Positions 62,890 to 64,000 of a DNA stretch of 64,000 nucleotides are shown piece by piece; within the stretch, counting starts at the first letter, position 1, and each line of letters starts with the position of its first letter. Below the pieces are notes generated by a model, which saw only the letters and a list, made by a program, of their open reading frames with translations, ran no database searches and had not been told where the DNA came from. Made by a program: the position numbers and the translations under genes. Location of the stretch: assembly GCA_963729325.1 (NCBI GenBank), contig CAVSNS010000046.1, forward strand, positions 1 to 64,000. Direction: 5' to 3'. The stretch is from JABCYV01 sp963729325. GTDB lineage: Bacteria; Acidobacteriota; Terriglobia; Terriglobales; Acidobacteriaceae.

Positions 62890-64000
62890 TCAGATTGACA
62901 CGGGTCGAGCGGGCTCGTTGTTGGTGCCCCGCTGCCGGCGTAGTTCGATCAGGAAGGCCTCCGTGGTAAGTTCGGCCTTTCTGAGGAAAAGATGGAGCAA
63001 GGGATCGTCCAGATCTTCGGCTCCCGGAGCGGGCGGCGTCGGCTCCCCCACATCCAGCCCCTCGGGTTCCACCAAAAGATCAGGAAGAATTCCGTTGCTC
63101 TCGGTTAGAGCCTGAATGAATTTGCCCACGTGCTCCCGTTGCTGAGTTGTCTTCTGCGTGAATTCCACTCCCATGCCAACTTCGGGGTGCATCACCCGCA
63201 CCACGCCTTCGGCTTGCACCTGAACGTCCCTGACTCGCATAGAAAGGACGATTCTGGTGCGCAACGGAAAGGGTGTGGTGACCTCCAGATAACAACCTCC
63301 CAAACTGAGATCGGTGAGCTTGCAAACCAGCGGCGGGTCATCCAGCTCGGCGTCAGGAGAATGACCGTTGATCCACGCCTTGAGCTGGTCGCGAGCCTCC
63401 GGCGCCAGATCCACAAAGCGAATACCCGTTTGCCGCCCGGCGTTCTCCCAAGCCACCTCGCCCCCGCAATGGATGGTGTCTTCAGTCCCAGGTAGAGCGA
63501 ATTGGATCTGGAGAGCGCCGTGTGTTTTAGGACGCTGGGAGGATTGGACGGCCATGCCTCCTTCGCCCAAGTCCGATGTGAGCGTCCGCTGTTGCCCGGC
63601 ACCGTCATTCAGTACCAAAATCACCGGCATTTCGATTGGGACGCGAATGTTGCGACGGCGCTCCCGCTTCATCAAGGCGCGAGCCGCCCGGAAACTGGCC
63701 TTGGCGCGTTCCGCCGAAAGCGGCTTGTAGAGAACGAAATGGGCGCCCAGATCGAAAGCGCTGCGTAGAGCCTTCTTTCCATCAATAACAGCCACGGCGA
63801 CGGCGCGCTTGTTACAAGGGGCGGTACGAGCGCTTTTGAGTACTTGGGATGCGGCTTGCTCGTCGGTGCAGTCCACAATGACTGCTTCATATCTCTGACG
63901 TGTCAGCTTGCGGATCGCGGAATCGGCATCCGGAGACTGGTCGATCCCGATGTCGAGGTCACTGAGCACGCGCCGCAATACGCGCGCGATCTTTTCATCG
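62890..64000 (-). CDS. Receiver-like plus double PilZ protein (5' end beyond window)
   Basis: The frame is open to the right edge (DEKIARVLRRVLSDLDIGID), so the start is outside. The first visible 100 residues look like the second half of a response-regulator receiver (EAVIVDCTDEQAASQVLKSA, GAHFVLYKPLSAERAKASF, with the K-P pair). Two PilZ domains follow, RRRNIRVPIEMPVILVLNDG with SDLGEGGMAV, and LTDLSLGGCYLEVTTPFPL. The D/N-x-S-x-x-G-like motifs suggest cyclic-di-GMP binding in at least the second. Probably links a signal to motility or polysaccharide output. Confidence 0.9.
   Translation of the reverse strand, partial: DEKIARVLRRVLSDLDIGIDQSPDADSAIRKLTRQRYEAVIVDCTDEQAASQVLKSARTAPCNKRAVAVAVIDGKKALRSAFDLGAHFVLYKPLSAERAKASFRAARALMKRERRRNIRVPIEMPVILVLNDGAGQQRTLTSDLGEGGMAVQSSQRPKTHGALQIQFALPGTEDTIHCGGEVAWENAGRQTGIRFVDLAPEARDQLKAWINGHSPDAELDDPPLVCKLTDLSLGGCYLEVTTPFPLRTRIVLSMRVRDVQVQAEGVVRVMHPEVGMGVEFTQKTTQQREHVGKFIQALTESNGILPDLLVEPEGLDVGEPTPPAPGAEDLDDPLLHLFLRKAELTTEAFLIELRRQRGTNNEPARPVSI

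Overview
The window looks like a chromosome segment of a soil-type Acidobacteriota (Terriglobia/Koribacter/Solibacter-like). This is an inference from gene content: two Ser/Thr kinase-TPR proteins with the periplasmic VLADF..TTGDPVFD module typical of that phylum, a GAF-PEGA-WD40 protein, a long Ig-like repeat surface protein, small DUF4440/SnoaL proteins, bactofilin and many IS families. No 16S gene is present to confirm it.

Layout. 1-4.9 kb is an IS-battered zone: the end of one IS66 element, small ORFs, an SDR fragment, rpsU, and the 3' end of an alpha-mannosidase gene interrupted by a complete IS66 with a perfect 8-bp target duplication. 5-8.2 kb holds a GAF-PEGA-WD40 protein and an outer-membrane-like protein. 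At 9692 lies an exact 40-nt copy of the 5' half of tRNA-Leu(TAA), whose intact copy is at 43633, directly after a tyrosine integrase. Paired 12-bp-spaced TCACTACA repeats sit near both ends. I read 9732-43671 as a roughly 34-kb integrated island.

Its left end carries a broken AbiTii defence gene and a small-protein/DUF7689 cluster. The middle carries cargo: a metalloprotease-like secreted protein, kinase-TPR, substrate-binding protein, molybdopterin oxidoreductase, transaldolase, ferredoxin-reductase-like protein, cupin, ECF sigma, DoxX, folE, a MarR-type regulator with four operator palindromes, a ClC channel, and IS5-like and IS481 elements. The right end (38.4-43.6 kb) is a compact satellite-like module: terminase-like fragment, HTH proteins, RepA-type ATPase, CHC2 primase fragment, excisionase-like HTH and integrase. 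Right of the tRNA, a second truncated integrase, a DUF5681 phage-type gene at 58.4 kb and an 18-nt 3'-half tRNA fragment at 59003 suggest a second remnant element using the same anticodon-loop site.

45-54 kb contains small single genes separated by a same-orientation family of imperfect palindromic repeats, mixed with IS110, ISNCY, IS3 and IS1182-like debris. 54.6-64 kb returns to host-like genes: bactofilin, a second kinase-TPR, the Ig-repeat protein and a PilZ protein running off the edge.

Many genes (AbiTii, both kinases, DUF488, MarR, ClC, terminase-like and others) are split by single-base indels, often in homopolymers. Either this island is decaying or the assembly has systematic indel errors; the sequence alone cannot decide. 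Such loci are annotated as one interrupted gene.
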